From assembly GCA_047602185.1 (NCBI GenBank), contig JASGHY010000001.1, positions 2,666,001 through 2,730,000 of the forward strand: 64,000 bases of DNA, read 5' to 3'. This stretch comes from PMP191F sp047602185. Lineage in GTDB: Bacteria > Bacteroidota > Bacteroidia > Chitinophagales > Chitinophagaceae. The notes under the pieces were generated by a model. It ran no database searches. It saw nothing but the letters and a program-made list of their open reading frames with translations, and was not told the origin of the DNA. Numbering within the stretch: the first letter of the stretch is position 1; every line of letters begins with the position of its first letter. This document shows positions 24,529 to 33,003 of the stretch, one piece after another. Both the position numbers and the translations under genes were made by a program.

Positions 24529-24650
24529 ACGCTAAACGCGAAGACAGGTTATAGGTTTTAAGTTGTAGGTTATAAGTTAAGGCTCAATACAGTTGATGAA
24601 CGCTAAACGCGGAACGCCTAACGCGAAGACAGATGCAAACAAGAGCCTCT
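24525..24650. repeat. Intergenic repeat mosaic (I, A modules)
   Basis: AACGCTAAACGCGAAGACAG, then GGTTATAGGTTTTAAGTTG, then AACGCGGAACGCCTAACGCG. Heptad period. Lies between convergent genes and starts at the stop codon of the VOC gene. Confidence 0.6.
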
Positions 24651-24680
24651 GTGGTTCAAAATGCTACTGGTTTGGGAAGG

Positions 24681-25298
24681 CTAAATAAACAACAGCGTCA
24701 TATGTGCCAGCCATTTATTGGTTTTGCCGTAGGCCGCAATGATAGCATCACTTAGCCATGCTCTTTGTGGCGCATCCATTAAGGGTAATGCGGCATCAAA
24801 ATCCATTTCATCCTTTTCGCGGGGAGACTTTGATTTGTAAAACAACTGCACTTCAGGTACCAGGAAGGGAATACCGCTATTATCAAAGACACCCAGTTCA
24901 CCAACTGGTTTGGTAACAGCTTCGCAGCGACGCGAATACCAGTTATCACTATTACCTTCATCCAGCATCAGCTGCAATTGCCAGGGACTTTCCTGCTGCT
25001 CTCTGCACCAAACTACCCTTGTGGTATCCGTCAGCGCTTCACCTTCACTCCAGGGTATTAAAAAACCGGAGCGGTCAACAGCCCTGCAATCCCACCCTGT
25101 CAATGACTCACGAATCTGCTGCAGATCTTTGCGCATCACAAGTACGTTAATGTTGTCGTGCGTACGCACAGGACGCCCTACAAAATGATCGATAGCATAG
25201 CCGCCTGCAATCCACCAGGGAAAATCAACCTGTTCAAACAGTTTCATCACTTCCTGCGGTAACAACGATTGCCAGCGCACTTCATGTTCTCTGGTCAT
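24681..25298 (-). CDS. Nucleotidyltransferase-fold protein, likely inactive
   Basis: 205 residues, cytoplasmic. It resembles aminoglycoside 2''-adenylyltransferase/Lnu-type small nucleotidyltransferases: WWIAGGYAIDHFVGRPVRTHDNINVLV fits the family pattern GG-x-A-x-D...R-x-H-x-D-I-D-V, then LQLMLDEG and FLVPEVQLFYKSKSPREKDEMDFDAALPLM. The metal-binding D-x-D of the family reads N-x-N here, which should prevent normal catalysis. It sits 18 bp after a BamA/TamA-like gene on the same strand; the reason is not clear. Whether it still binds nucleotide or antibiotic is unknown. Confidence 0.75.
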   Translation of the reverse strand: MTREHEVRWQSLLPQEVMKLFEQVDFPWWIAGGYAIDHFVGRPVRTHDNINVLVMRKDLQQIRESLTGWDCRAVDRSGFLIPWSEGEALTDTTRVVWCREQQESPWQLQLMLDEGNSDNWYSRRCEAVTKPVGELGVFDNSGIPFLVPEVQLFYKSKSPREKDEMDFDAALPLMDAPQRAWLSDAIIAAYGKTNKWLAHMTLLFI

Positions 25299-25316
25299 AC
25301 GCGTAGATTTAAGTGA

Positions 25317-26555
25317 TTAAAATGCTTCACTAAGATTAACAATAATAGCCTGGTATCCTTTGCTGACCCCAACATCTATACCCAGATTGGTATTGGATAC
25401 TTTACTAAATTTAATTCTTATTCCTGTACCCCCCGCGGGGTGCAACACACTAAATAAGCTGCCATTGCCACTTACGGTATTAACGTTGCCAAAAATTACA
25501 AAACCAAGCAATCCGTCACGGGTAATATCCCTCCGGTACTCAGTTTCAAAGTAAAACAGGCTTTTTCCCCTGTACCTGTTCTGGTCTACACCCCTGGCCG
25601 ACCTGTTGTATGAATCCCACCCCGTACTGGGGAGGTCCAGGTAGGGCACACCATTATTAAGAGTTGTCCAAAAATAGGTCCAGAATGCAAGGGTATTTTG
25701 CTGATTGGGTTTCAAACGGTTAAGCGAAAAATATTTCCTGACATCAATATTCAATGAATGCCAGTTAGAACTATTGCCCAGAAAAAAGGGGTCTACCCGG
25801 TATACCAGGTTGGCATACCAGCCCGGAAAAGGATAAATATCCTTGTTACGCGTATCGTATAAAAGATTGAGTGTAACACCCGATGCAAATGACTGACTGC
25901 CGGTTCCATAATCATATCCTGTGAAGAATTTCAGACTGCGCGCAGTATCATCACTATTGATATTGAAACGATAATCGAGCCGGTAACCCGCACCGATGTA
26001 AAAATGTGGGGTAATACGTTTTAAAGCAGCCTGGTAAAAACGGATATAGTAATAATTCACCAGGATCTTGTTATTAAAATCTTCGTCATTGCCAATACCC
26101 CAGGTATATTGAGGGTATTTGAGAAAACGGATATCCCCCTGTATATACCATTTGTTATTGGGAAGCCAGATATTAGTGCGTAAAGGCAGCCCAAACCTCT
26201 TCTTGAAATTCCAGTAAGGAGCAAACGTAGCACTGGATTTGTTGGTGGTGGCCTTAGATCCCAGGTACATGCCCACCGTAGTACTGGTCATCAATGCGCG
26301 ACCTGTACCACCCGGTACATCACCAAAAGGCAGTATAGAAAAATACACCTTGCGCTCCCGCTCCTCTCTTATCTTTTTAGGGTTGATGTGAATAACCGAT
26401 CTGGCAACATCCAGCAGATCGCGCTGACGTGCAGTATCTTTTATCGGGTTGTTTTCCGGAAGTGTATTGGGCGCTTTTTGCGCTAATAACACCTTGGGTA
26501 ACAGACACACCACTATAAAAAGCCGGTTTAGCATATTACGGGGAAGTTTCTGCAT
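25317..26555 (-). CDS. BamA/TamA-like outer-membrane protein
   Basis: About 405-412 residues; signal peptide ending VLLAQ. The C-terminal part has many short amphipathic strands (NKWYIQGDIRFLKYPQYTWGIGND, YYYIRFYQAALKRI, SKGYQAIIVNLSEAF) and ends in Phe, as do outer-membrane barrels. TGYDYGTGSQSFASGVTLNLLYDTRNKDIYPFPGWYANLVYRV matches the surface-antigen (D15/Omp85) barrel with its R-x-G-like pattern. No POTRA repeats are present, so it is a short barrel, not BamA itself. Possible roles are secretion or lipid transport. The first ATG (26555) or the one at 26534 are both plausible starts. Confidence 0.8.
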   Translation of the reverse strand: MQKLPRNMLNRLFIVVCLLPKVLLAQKAPNTLPENNPIKDTARQRDLLDVARSVIHINPKKIREERERKVYFSILPFGDVPGGTGRALMTSTTVGMYLGSKATTNKSSATFAPYWNFKKRFGLPLRTNIWLPNNKWYIQGDIRFLKYPQYTWGIGNDEDFNNKILVNYYYIRFYQAALKRITPHFYIGAGYRLDYRFNINSDDTARSLKFFTGYDYGTGSQSFASGVTLNLLYDTRNKDIYPFPGWYANLVYRVDPFFLGNSSNWHSLNIDVRKYFSLNRLKPNQQNTLAFWTYFWTTLNNGVPYLDLPSTGWDSYNRSARGVDQNRYRGKSLFYFETEYRRDITRDGLLGFVIFGNVNTVSGNGSLFSVLHPAGGTGIRIKFSKVSNTNLGIDVGVSKGYQAIIVNLSEAF

Positions 26556-26659
26556 AAAATATTGCTATAATAACCGGGCCTTAACCTGTGAAACATAACA
26601 GAGGGATAAATTTCCCCAATTTATCTGAAATTTTTATACTGTTTTGCAAACATAAAGCA

Positions 26660-26990
26660 GTAATCGGCAGAAGTTAATCAGCAATCGGCAGTACTGTTTT
26701 GGGTGTCGAGTTTCGGGTTGAAAAATCGTGAGACGTGAATCATGAGTGGGTGAGGTAAGTGAATAGTCAATGGTCAATAGTGAAATCGTGAAACGTGAGT
26801 GGAGCTTCCGGATACCAGATACCAGATACCAGTTTCTGGATACAGGTTACCAGATACAAGTTACAGGTAACTGCAAATTGCCAACTGCTAACTTGTATTC
26901 CTCGCCGCTCATAGCTCAAAGCTCGCCGCTTGCATTAGAGATAACTGCAAATTGCCAACTGCCAACTTTCTTCTCTCTTATCAAATTGAT
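26660..26990. repeat. Intergenic repeat mosaic (F, B, C, D modules)
   Basis: Forward order: ATCGGCAGTACTGTTTTGG, TCGAGTTTCGGGTTG, CGTGAGACGTGAATCATG, AGTCAATGGTCAATAGTG, CCGGATACCAGATACCAG, AAATTGCCAACTGCTAAC, and the second half of D. Lies between the divergent BamA-like and SDR genes, ending 40 bp before the TetR operators. Confidence 0.7.
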
Positions 26991-27036
26991 TTTCACTGCT
27001 TCACTTTAGAGAGGCTATCTTTTTAAAAGATTTATT

Positions 27037-27086
27037 TGGAACATTCGTTCCGAATATGCAACTTTACATCCGGAACGAACATTCCA
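27037..27086. promoter_or_regulatory. TetR-type operator pair upstream of the SDR gene
   Basis: TGGAACATTCGTTCCG (27037-27052) and CGGAACGAACATTCCA (27071-27086) face each other; the second is the complement of the first with two mismatches. Each contains TGGAAC/GTTCC half-sites like those at 27874. Repeated palindromes before the SDR start, next to a TetR gene, suggest autoregulated repression of the SDR. Confidence 0.7.
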
Positions 27087-27108
27087 CATAACTATTAAAA
27101 TACATTTT

Positions 27109-27858
27109 ATGAACAGGTTACTTAACAAAACAGCAGTAATTACAGGCGGAAACAGCGGTATCGGCCTGGCTACAGCAAAACAATTTATTGAAGAAGGTGC
27201 CCGTGTAATTATTACCGGACGCAACCAGCAATCGCTCAACAGGGCTTTGGAAGAACTGGGTAGTAATGCACACGGCATTGTATCTGATGCAGCGAATCTT
27301 GCATCAATCAATCGTTTAAGAGAACAGGTTGCAGCTATCTTTCCTTCTATTGATATTCTTTTCGTGAATGCCGGTGTGGCAAAATTTTCCCCCATTGAAA
27401 GCGTGACCGAAGAGCATTTTGATGAACAATTTTCTGTAAACGTAAAAGGCACTTATTTCACTATTCAGCAGTTATTACCCATACTGAATAATGGCAGTTC
27501 TATTATCCTGAATACTTCGGTAAATGCACATATCGGTATGCCTAATGCTTCGATCTACTCTGCCAGTAAAGCAGCAGCCATCTCTTTTGCACGTACACTT
27601 TCTGCCGAGCTGTTGCCCCGTAAGATCCGTGTAAATGCCATCAGCCCCGGCCCTGTAACTACTCCTCTTTATAACAAACTGGGCCTGTCACAGGAAAACC
27701 TGGAAGCTACAGCACAAAGTGTTAAAGGACTGGTGCCCCTGGGCAGGTTTGCAGCCCCTGAAGAAATAGCCAGGATTGCCGTATTCTTTGCTTCTGATGA
27801 TTCCAGCTTTGTACTGGGCGCAGAATTGCTGGCAGATGGCGGATTGGTGAACCTTTGA
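27109..27858 (+). CDS. Short-chain dehydrogenase/reductase
   Basis: 249 residues. TGGNSGIG near residue 12 is the NAD(P)-binding Rossmann motif, NAG the family NNAG-like region, and YSASK the catalytic Tyr/Lys, with Ser near 140. The enzyme oxidises or reduces a carbonyl substrate in the cytoplasm. It starts 23 bp beyond the operator pair and is followed 46 bp later by a TetR gene, in the same direction. The pair resembles quinone- or aldehyde-sensing SDR-TetR modules, but the substrate is unknown. Confidence 0.92.
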   Translation: MNRLLNKTAVITGGNSGIGLATAKQFIEEGARVIITGRNQQSLNRALEELGSNAHGIVSDAANLASINRLREQVAAIFPSIDILFVNAGVAKFSPIESVTEEHFDEQFSVNVKGTYFTIQQLLPILNNGSSIILNTSVNAHIGMPNASIYSASKAAAISFARTLSAELLPRKIRVNAISPGPVTTPLYNKLGLSQENLEATAQSVKGLVPLGRFAAPEEIARIAVFFASDDSSFVLGAELLADGGLVNL

Positions 27859-27873
27859 TTTTTTTTGCTTACA

Positions 27874-27893
27874 TTTGGAACGATAATTCCAAA
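27874..27893. promoter_or_regulatory. TetR operator before the tetR-like gene
   Basis: TTTGGAACGATAATTCCAAA: perfect 7-bp inverted arms TTTGGAA/TTCCAAA with a 6-bp centre. Lies between the SDR stop and the regulator start (27905), so the regulator can autoregulate. It shares TGGAA(C) and TTCCA half-sites with 27037-27086. Confidence 0.65.
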
Positions 27894-27904
27894 ACTCAAT
27901 CCTG

Positions 27905-28489
27905 ATGCCTAAAGACAAAACATTCAATGAAGAAGAAGTGCTGCAAAAAGCAACTGAACTATTCTGGACCAAAGGATATAACGGCACTTCTATGGATGAA
28001 CTGACGCAGGCTACAGGATTGAGCCGTTCCAGCATTTATGATTCCTTTGGCAACAAGTATAATTTCTTCAACAAGAGTATCCGCTATTACCAGCAGCAGC
28101 AACTGGATGCCGTAGAGAAAGTAGTGGGAAAACATAATTCACCGCTCAAAAAGATAAAGGCACTGTTTCAGTATGCAGTAGAAGATATACTGCAGGATAA
28201 ACAACGCAAAGGCTGTCTGGTGGTGAATACTACTACAGAGCTGGCAAACGTGGATAAGGAAGTAGCTGCTCTGGTATTGGATAACATGAATGGAATGGAA
28301 GCCATGTTTGCAGGGTGGATAAAAGCCGGGCAGCAACAGGGAGAGATCAATACTACCTTTTCGCCACAGGCTATCGCAAGGTTCTTATACAATGGCTATA
28401 GCGGGCTTCGCGTTATCGGGCAAACCAAACAGGATAAAAAAACGCTGGAAGATATTGTAAAGGTCACCCTATCAGTACTGGATAAATAA
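27905..28489 (+). CDS. TetR/AcrR-family repressor
   Basis: 194 residues. An N-terminal helix-turn-helix (EEEVLQKATELFWTKGYNGTSMDELTQATGLSRSSIYDSFGNKYNFF, split for reading) is followed by a helical ligand domain (LVVNTTTELANVDKEVAALV..., WIKAGQQQGEINTTFSPQAIARFLYNGYSGL). It probably represses the SDR and itself through the TGGAAC-type operators found on both sides of the SDR gene. The inducer is not known. Confidence 0.9.
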   Translation: MPKDKTFNEEEVLQKATELFWTKGYNGTSMDELTQATGLSRSSIYDSFGNKYNFFNKSIRYYQQQQLDAVEKVVGKHNSPLKKIKALFQYAVEDILQDKQRKGCLVVNTTTELANVDKEVAALVLDNMNGMEAMFAGWIKAGQQQGEINTTFSPQAIARFLYNGYSGLRVIGQTKQDKKTLEDIVKVTLSVLDK

Positions 28490-28518
28490 AAAAAGACTTC
28501 GGAGTATTTAATCCGAAG
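28489..28518 (-). terminator. Terminator for the convergent cupin gene
   Basis: CTTCGGA/TCCGAAG (28497-28503, 28512-28518) followed, on the minus strand, by seven T. The left bases are also the end of the TetR gene. 28519-28759 shows no other clear feature. Confidence 0.6.
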
Positions 28519-28759
28519 CCTCTGTCGTTTCTACTGCTGTTTTTTATCTGTTATAAATTAAAAACAGCCCTGAATTGTGCTTATCCTGTTTTACGAGGAC
28601 CTCTGTTTTACCAGAACACATTCTGAAAGAAACGCTACACTTTATATCTATTAAAAACTGTGCCATTTCTCCTCCCGCTTATATTAAAAACCTTTTAATC
28701 CCCGCTGAGCAATTTTGTCTACAAATGGCAAATAACTGTGGTACTTATTGTTCTACATT

Positions 28760-29149
28760 TTAAGACTTAGTGCTGTTCATAAACAGCAAGGCTGTGTCCC
28801 CTATCATTTCAATTTCATGGTGCACATTAGGGTGAAGGTTAATAATAGAGGGCGCGGTTAAATCCACTACTTCAGTTCCGGGTTTAAACTTTATTTTCCC
28901 CTGTAGTAACTGGATCGTCACAATACTGTCAGCATCATTATGCTTCAATAATGTTCCACCATGAAAACAGGAAAGCACTACAGTATGTCCCTCTGTTTTA
29001 AAGAGTGTAATACCATTCCTGTCATTGCTTTTCCATGCTTCTTCGTTTTTAAGCTGGGTAATGCGATCATTAATACTGGTGATCACGTAAGGGGCATCTA
29101 TTACCCTGTCCTCACCCGGCCTGTTATGAGTAGCTTTATTAGTTTTCAT
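28760..29149 (-). CDS. Cupin-fold protein
   Basis: 129 residues, cytoplasmic. VVLSCFHGGTLLKHNDADSIVTIQLLQGKIKF and NLHPNVHHEIEMIGDTALLFMNS form two short cupin motifs. The usual metal-binding H-x-H-x(3,4)-E-x(6)-G is not fully present (HNDADSIVTIQLLQG, HHEIE), so metal binding is doubtful. The 3' gene of a possible pair with the ferritin-like gene 85 bp upstream. Confidence 0.75.
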   Translation of the reverse strand: MKTNKATHNRPGEDRVIDAPYVITSINDRITQLKNEEAWKSNDRNGITLFKTEGHTVVLSCFHGGTLLKHNDADSIVTIQLLQGKIKFKPGTEVVDLTAPSIINLHPNVHHEIEMIGDTALLFMNSTKS

Positions 29150-29233
29150 GCCTTGAGTTTAAATGTATATTTCTTATTTCAGTTCCGGCAGCTTAAAGGC
29201 TCCGGTAGGATAATTACACGTTTTATTCAAATG

Positions 29234-29764
29234 TCAGACGGGTTTTTCAACAGACAATTTGTTGATCAATGATTGTGACATCTCTGTCAGTAATAATTCG
29301 GCATCCTTTTCTTCACGTAGTACGTCCGATAGCAGGTTTACGGCCCCGGAAATGCCTAAGGAGCTTGCCAACTGTAATAAGGTAGTATACAGCGATATTT
29401 TATAGTGTCCTATGTTCCTGCCCGTAGAAACCAGTGCTACATCTCTTGTAATACTTTGTGCATCAGTTTCATCTACCAGTTCATTGGCTTCCTTCAACAA
29501 TCCCTTTACAGCCCTGCATTTCAGCGTATCCGGCTCCTGCCCTACCAGGCGGAAAATGTTTTCCAGCTTCTCCTGGTGGTTCAACGCTTCTGTTCGCCTG
29601 TCCTGCAAGGCAAACTTAACCGGCCTGCTGCCGGCTTCTTCCTGTAAAGTGATCAGGACATGTACTAATTCCTTCTCTGTGCTATACACCTGTTTCAATG
29701 TTGCTACAAAGAGTTGATGCAACTGGCTCCGTTTATCCTGCAACGATATTGTTTTTCCAAACAT
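29234..29764 (-). CDS. DUF892 ferritin-like (YciF family) protein
   Basis: 176 residues, four-helix pattern: SQLHQLFVATLKQVYSTEKELVHVLITLQEEAGS, ALNHQEKLENIFRLVG, NELVDETDAQSITRDVALVSTGRNIGHYKISLYTTLLQLASSLG and LREEKDAELLLTEMSQSLINKL. These match DUF892/YciF, linked to stress and ferritin-like diiron proteins. Some of the Glu/His ligands are visible (EKEL, GHYK), but I did not verify a full diiron site. Cytoplasmic. Confidence 0.85.
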   Translation of the reverse strand: MFGKTISLQDKRSQLHQLFVATLKQVYSTEKELVHVLITLQEEAGSRPVKFALQDRRTEALNHQEKLENIFRLVGQEPDTLKCRAVKGLLKEANELVDETDAQSITRDVALVSTGRNIGHYKISLYTTLLQLASSLGISGAVNLLSDVLREEKDAELLLTEMSQSLINKLSVEKPV

Positions 29765-29927
29765 CTTATCAATCTTAAATAGGTGGCATTAAGTATTCAT
29801 TAATTTTAAAAACTATGCCAAACTAAACAGTTGGTTAAATTACTATTACATCCGTTTTTAGTGGCAGGTAATTTGATAACTTGCAGTCACTACATAATAA
29901 CACTTCAATATTCTTAAACCTCAGATC

Positions 29928-30179
29928 ATGGAGATGATTGCAGTTGGATTCCGGTACAGAGATAATTTATACAAAGCGCTTATTCGTTTGAAAGAGAAAG
30001 GTTCAAAAAAAGAATATCACATCACAGTTATGGATGGCACGCTGGAAAGATTGCTGTATGGCAATCATATCCTCATTGAAGAGAACGGTCAGTTAAGAAG
30101 AGACAGTATTATTCCCGGCAATGAAGCATCGGGATTAAAGGCTGTGATCACAGAAGCACTAGCAAACTTTCTTAACTGA
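29928..30179 (+). CDS. Small protein of unknown function
   Basis: 83 residues, divergent from the ferritin-like gene. VGFRYRDNLYKALIRLKEKGSKKEYHITVMDG and GNHILIEENGQLRR look like a compact beta-rich domain; there is no signal peptide or membrane helix. The ATG at 29928 starts both MEM residues. The coding region has no overlapping gene and a plausible length, but I do not recognise a family. Confidence 0.65.
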   Translation: MEMIAVGFRYRDNLYKALIRLKEKGSKKEYHITVMDGTLERLLYGNHILIEENGQLRRDSIIPGNEASGLKAVITEALANFLN

Positions 30180-30224
30180 TAATCTTTCAGCTTCCTTCCA
30201 AATCAAATACCCGGTAGTAATGCC

Positions 30225-30545
30225 GAGAGGGAAAAGAGTAGTGAATCGGCAATATCGTGAGACGTGAGTCGTCAGTCGTGAGGGGGAGCATGTGAATAGT
30301 CAATGGTCAATAGTGAATAGAAGTCGTGAGTGGATGTTCGGATAACAGATGCTTGATACTTGATATTGGATTTGATGTTTGAAATCTGATTAATACCACT
30401 GGTCTTCCTGTATTTGCTCGTAGCTCAAAGCTCGCCGCTTGTATTAGAGATAACTGCAAATTGCCAACTCGCTTTTCTTCCGGACTTTATTTTCAAATCT
30501 TCAAATTCTCAAATTTTCAAATCCGCACATGCGCACATTGCATTC
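30225..30545. repeat. Intergenic repeat mosaic (B, C, D, E modules)
   Basis: CGTGAGACGTGAGTCGTCAG, GTCAATGGTCAATAGTGAAT, TAACAGATGCTTGATACTTG, the D block (ACTGGTCTTCCTGTATTTG), and TTCAAATCTTCAAATTCTC before CGCACATGCGCACATTGC. It fills the gap between convergent genes and ends at the stop codon of the LytTR regulator. Confidence 0.75.
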
Positions 30546-30546
30546 T

Positions 30547-31296
30547 TTACCCCTGCAACACTTTCATCACTACATCCTTCTTATTTCTTGACACAGGTAC
30601 AGTATCCCCGTTATCCATCAACAGGTAACCGCCATCTTCCTTTACCCAACTGCTGACGTGTTTGGTATTTACGAGGTGCGACTGATGACAGCGTACAAAA
30701 GCATAGTTCTTTAATATCTCTTCATACTCATAAATAGGTTTGGATACTGTGAGCGCTTCTTTGTTTACCATGTGGAAAATGGTGTAGTTGTTGGAAGATT
30801 CACAACGTATAATATCATTGGTGGGAACAAAACGGGTTTCCCGGAGGGTGGGCAATGCTATGCGGTGATTTTCCTGCTTCTGTTGTAGTAACTGCATCAG
30901 GTTCTCCAACTGTAGGTTCTGTTTCTTCTGCCTGCGTCTCTCGGCAGCACGATCTACAGCTTCCTGTAGCTCTGTAATACTTACAGGTTTCAACAGGTAA
31001 TCTACAGCTGAAAATTTCACAGCCTGGATAGCATACTGATCGTAAGCAGTTACAAAGATCACTTCAAAGTCATATTCCTTTAATTCTTTCAGCAGGTCAA
31101 AGCCGTTTTTTCCAGGCATCTGTATATCCAGGAATAAAAGGTCGGGCCGCCATTGTACAATGGCGGACTTTCCTTCTTCAGCATTCAATGCAGTAGCTAC
31201 TATTTCGGTTTGCGGACAATAGGTTTGTAATAACCCGGTCAGGTTTTCCAGGTTATTCTTTTCATCATCTACCAGTATTGTTCTGAGCATGCTCAT
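30547..31296 (-). CDS. LytTR response regulator
   Basis: 249 residues. A receiver domain (1-120) has the acidic pocket DDEKNN, phosphoacceptor Asp in LLFLDIQMPG, and K in LLKPVSI. A LytTR DNA-binding domain (about 150-248) contains NTKHVSSWVKEDGGYLLMDNGDTVPVSR. The start codon overlaps the end of the kinase gene by four bases (ATGA), so the two are translationally coupled. Targets are not evident here; members often control envelope or secretion genes. Confidence 0.93.
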   Translation of the reverse strand: MSMLRTILVDDEKNNLENLTGLLQTYCPQTEIVATALNAEEGKSAIVQWRPDLLFLDIQMPGKNGFDLLKELKEYDFEVIFVTAYDQYAIQAVKFSAVDYLLKPVSITELQEAVDRAAERRRQKKQNLQLENLMQLLQQKQENHRIALPTLRETRFVPTNDIIRCESSNNYTIFHMVNKEALTVSKPIYEYEEILKNYAFVRCHQSHLVNTKHVSSWVKEDGGYLLMDNGDTVPVSRNKKDVVMKVLQG

Positions 31297-33002
31297 GTAA
31301 GCCAGTTTTTAAATACTACCGTTACCAATGTACCTTTTCCTTTATCGCTGTCGAAATGCAAAGCTATCTGTTGTTCTTCAAATTGTTCGTTCAACAGGCT
31401 TATCCTGTCTTTGGTGAGTTTAAGGCCATACCCTTTTGCAGGTTGCTGAGTATCAAAACCAGCTCCATTATCACGGATATACACCAGCATATCCTTTTCT
31501 TTTTTCTGCAGGCTGCATTCTATACGTCCTTCCTGCTGCATAGAAGATACTCCATGTAACACAGCATTTTCAATAATGGGCTGTAATAGTAAAGGAGGTA
31601 TTTCAATGCTACCCGTATCCAGTGCTTCATCTACTACAATGCGGAATGAAAATTCAAATCGTAATTGTTCCAGCTTCAGGTAGGTTTCCAGCGTATTCAA
31701 TTCTACCTGCAACGGGATCAGCATTTTCCCGTTATCAGTAAGGGAATGTCGTACCAGTTTACCAAAATCGGCCAGGTAACGATTTGCAGCGTCAATATCT
31801 TTTTTGTTAATGAGACCCTGTATAGAAGAGAGTGCATTAAAAATGAAATGTGGGTTCAATTGAGCATGGATAGAGCGAAGACCCAGTTCAAATCGTTCCT
31901 TCTTTGCCTGTTCTTCCTTAATCCGTTGTCTTTGTCGCCTGTTCTTTACCAGCAATACAACAAAGCCTATGGAGCCAAGGATCAATAAAGCAATGATAGC
32001 TTTAAACCACCAGGTCTGGTACCATTCCGCAGCAATGGAAAAAGGAAAAGAAGCCGTATGTTCCCGCTGTTTACGAAAACGCATGTTCAATACATATTCA
32101 CCATATTTAAGATCATGCAGCCAGATGAAATTATTATCTGCATCATTGGGTTTCCAATCCGTCATGACCTCTCCATTCCGGATCAATTGATACTCCAGTG
32201 CCTCGTGGTGATAGATCTTTGCCCGCAGGAATAACAGCAACTCCTTCTCTCCTGCTCCCATTTTTAATTTCTTAGGCAGCCCTGTAAGGGAATCCAACTG
32301 ATCTGGTGGATAGAGCTTTTTCCATTTCCCCTGGTCGCTATCATCTGTACCAAAATCAAAATTCTTTTTCAGTGTCAGCATTCGCTCATTCAGTTCCTTA
32401 CCTGTTAATATGGACATCAGTACGGGCCGTGTGGGTTGCCAGTATACTACAGTCTGGAAAAGGATCTCCTGGTGCCCCTTTCTTCTTAACTCTGCTACAA
32501 GATAACTGCCCCAGGTAGCAGAATACCCTCCCAGGAAAGCAAACATGGGAGAGAACTCGTTTAACCGGAAATCCGGGTCAGTAAAAGAAGTGATAGCGCT
32601 CCACGGTCTTACAGGAGTTTCGTTATTGAGCAATACCCTGAATTCATACTGATCTGCATTTTTACGGAAGATGCCCGGCGCCATAAAATACACTGCACCT
32701 GAATCATATGTGTACAGCGGCTCCATTTTCATATCCATATGAGAGCGAAACCTATATGCAGCACCGGTAAAGGTCATATCCATCGCAGAACGCATATCGT
32801 CATCTTCAAACCCATAGATCCCATTATAAGGAATAGCTGCTACTAATACGGGCAATGAATCTTTTCCCGGGCCTATATAAGAAGTAGAGTAATTATTCCA
32901 TTGGATCCCGGAAAAAGCAACCGACGTATCTCTCCATTGCACCTGGGCACCCAGGCTATGTAAAGAAAATATACAGGCTATAATAAAAATTAATTGTTTC
33001 AT
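31293..33002 (-). CDS. LytS-like sensor histidine kinase with Y_Y_Y ectodomain
   Basis: About 569 residues from ATG 33002. After a signal peptide (SLGAQ) comes a ~300-residue periplasmic region; near its end the sequence ALEYQLIRNGEVMTDW resembles a Y_Y_Y domain. One membrane helix (WWFKAIIALLILGSIGFVVLLV) is followed by the His_kinase PF06580 domain with LNPHFIFNALSSIQGL (phosphoacceptor His) and the ATP-binding DNGAGFD. It phosphorylates the co-encoded LytTR regulator. The signal sensed is unknown. A longer N-terminal ORF (to 33158) overlaps the upstream gene and is not the start. Confidence 0.9.
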   Translation of the reverse strand: MKQLIFIIACIFSLHSLGAQVQWRDTSVAFSGIQWNNYSTSYIGPGKDSLPVLVAAIPYNGIYGFEDDDMRSAMDMTFTGAAYRFRSHMDMKMEPLYTYDSGAVYFMAPGIFRKNADQYEFRVLLNNETPVRPWSAITSFTDPDFRLNEFSPMFAFLGGYSATWGSYLVAELRRKGHQEILFQTVVYWQPTRPVLMSILTGKELNERMLTLKKNFDFGTDDSDQGKWKKLYPPDQLDSLTGLPKKLKMGAGEKELLLFLRAKIYHHEALEYQLIRNGEVMTDWKPNDADNNFIWLHDLKYGEYVLNMRFRKQREHTASFPFSIAAEWYQTWWFKAIIALLILGSIGFVVLLVKNRRQRQRIKEEQAKKERFELGLRSIHAQLNPHFIFNALSSIQGLINKKDIDAANRYLADFGKLVRHSLTDNGKMLIPLQVELNTLETYLKLEQLRFEFSFRIVVDEALDTGSIEIPPLLLQPIIENAVLHGVSSMQQEGRIECSLQKKEKDMLVYIRDNGAGFDTQQPAKGYGLKLTKDRISLLNEQFEEQQIALHFDSDKGKGTLVTVVFKNWLT

Positions 33003-33003
33003 A

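Noticed and set aside
28575..28763. 62-codon plus-strand ORF between TetR and cupin genes
   Set aside because: No ribosome-binding site, no domain, and it runs into the convergent gene; probably chance.
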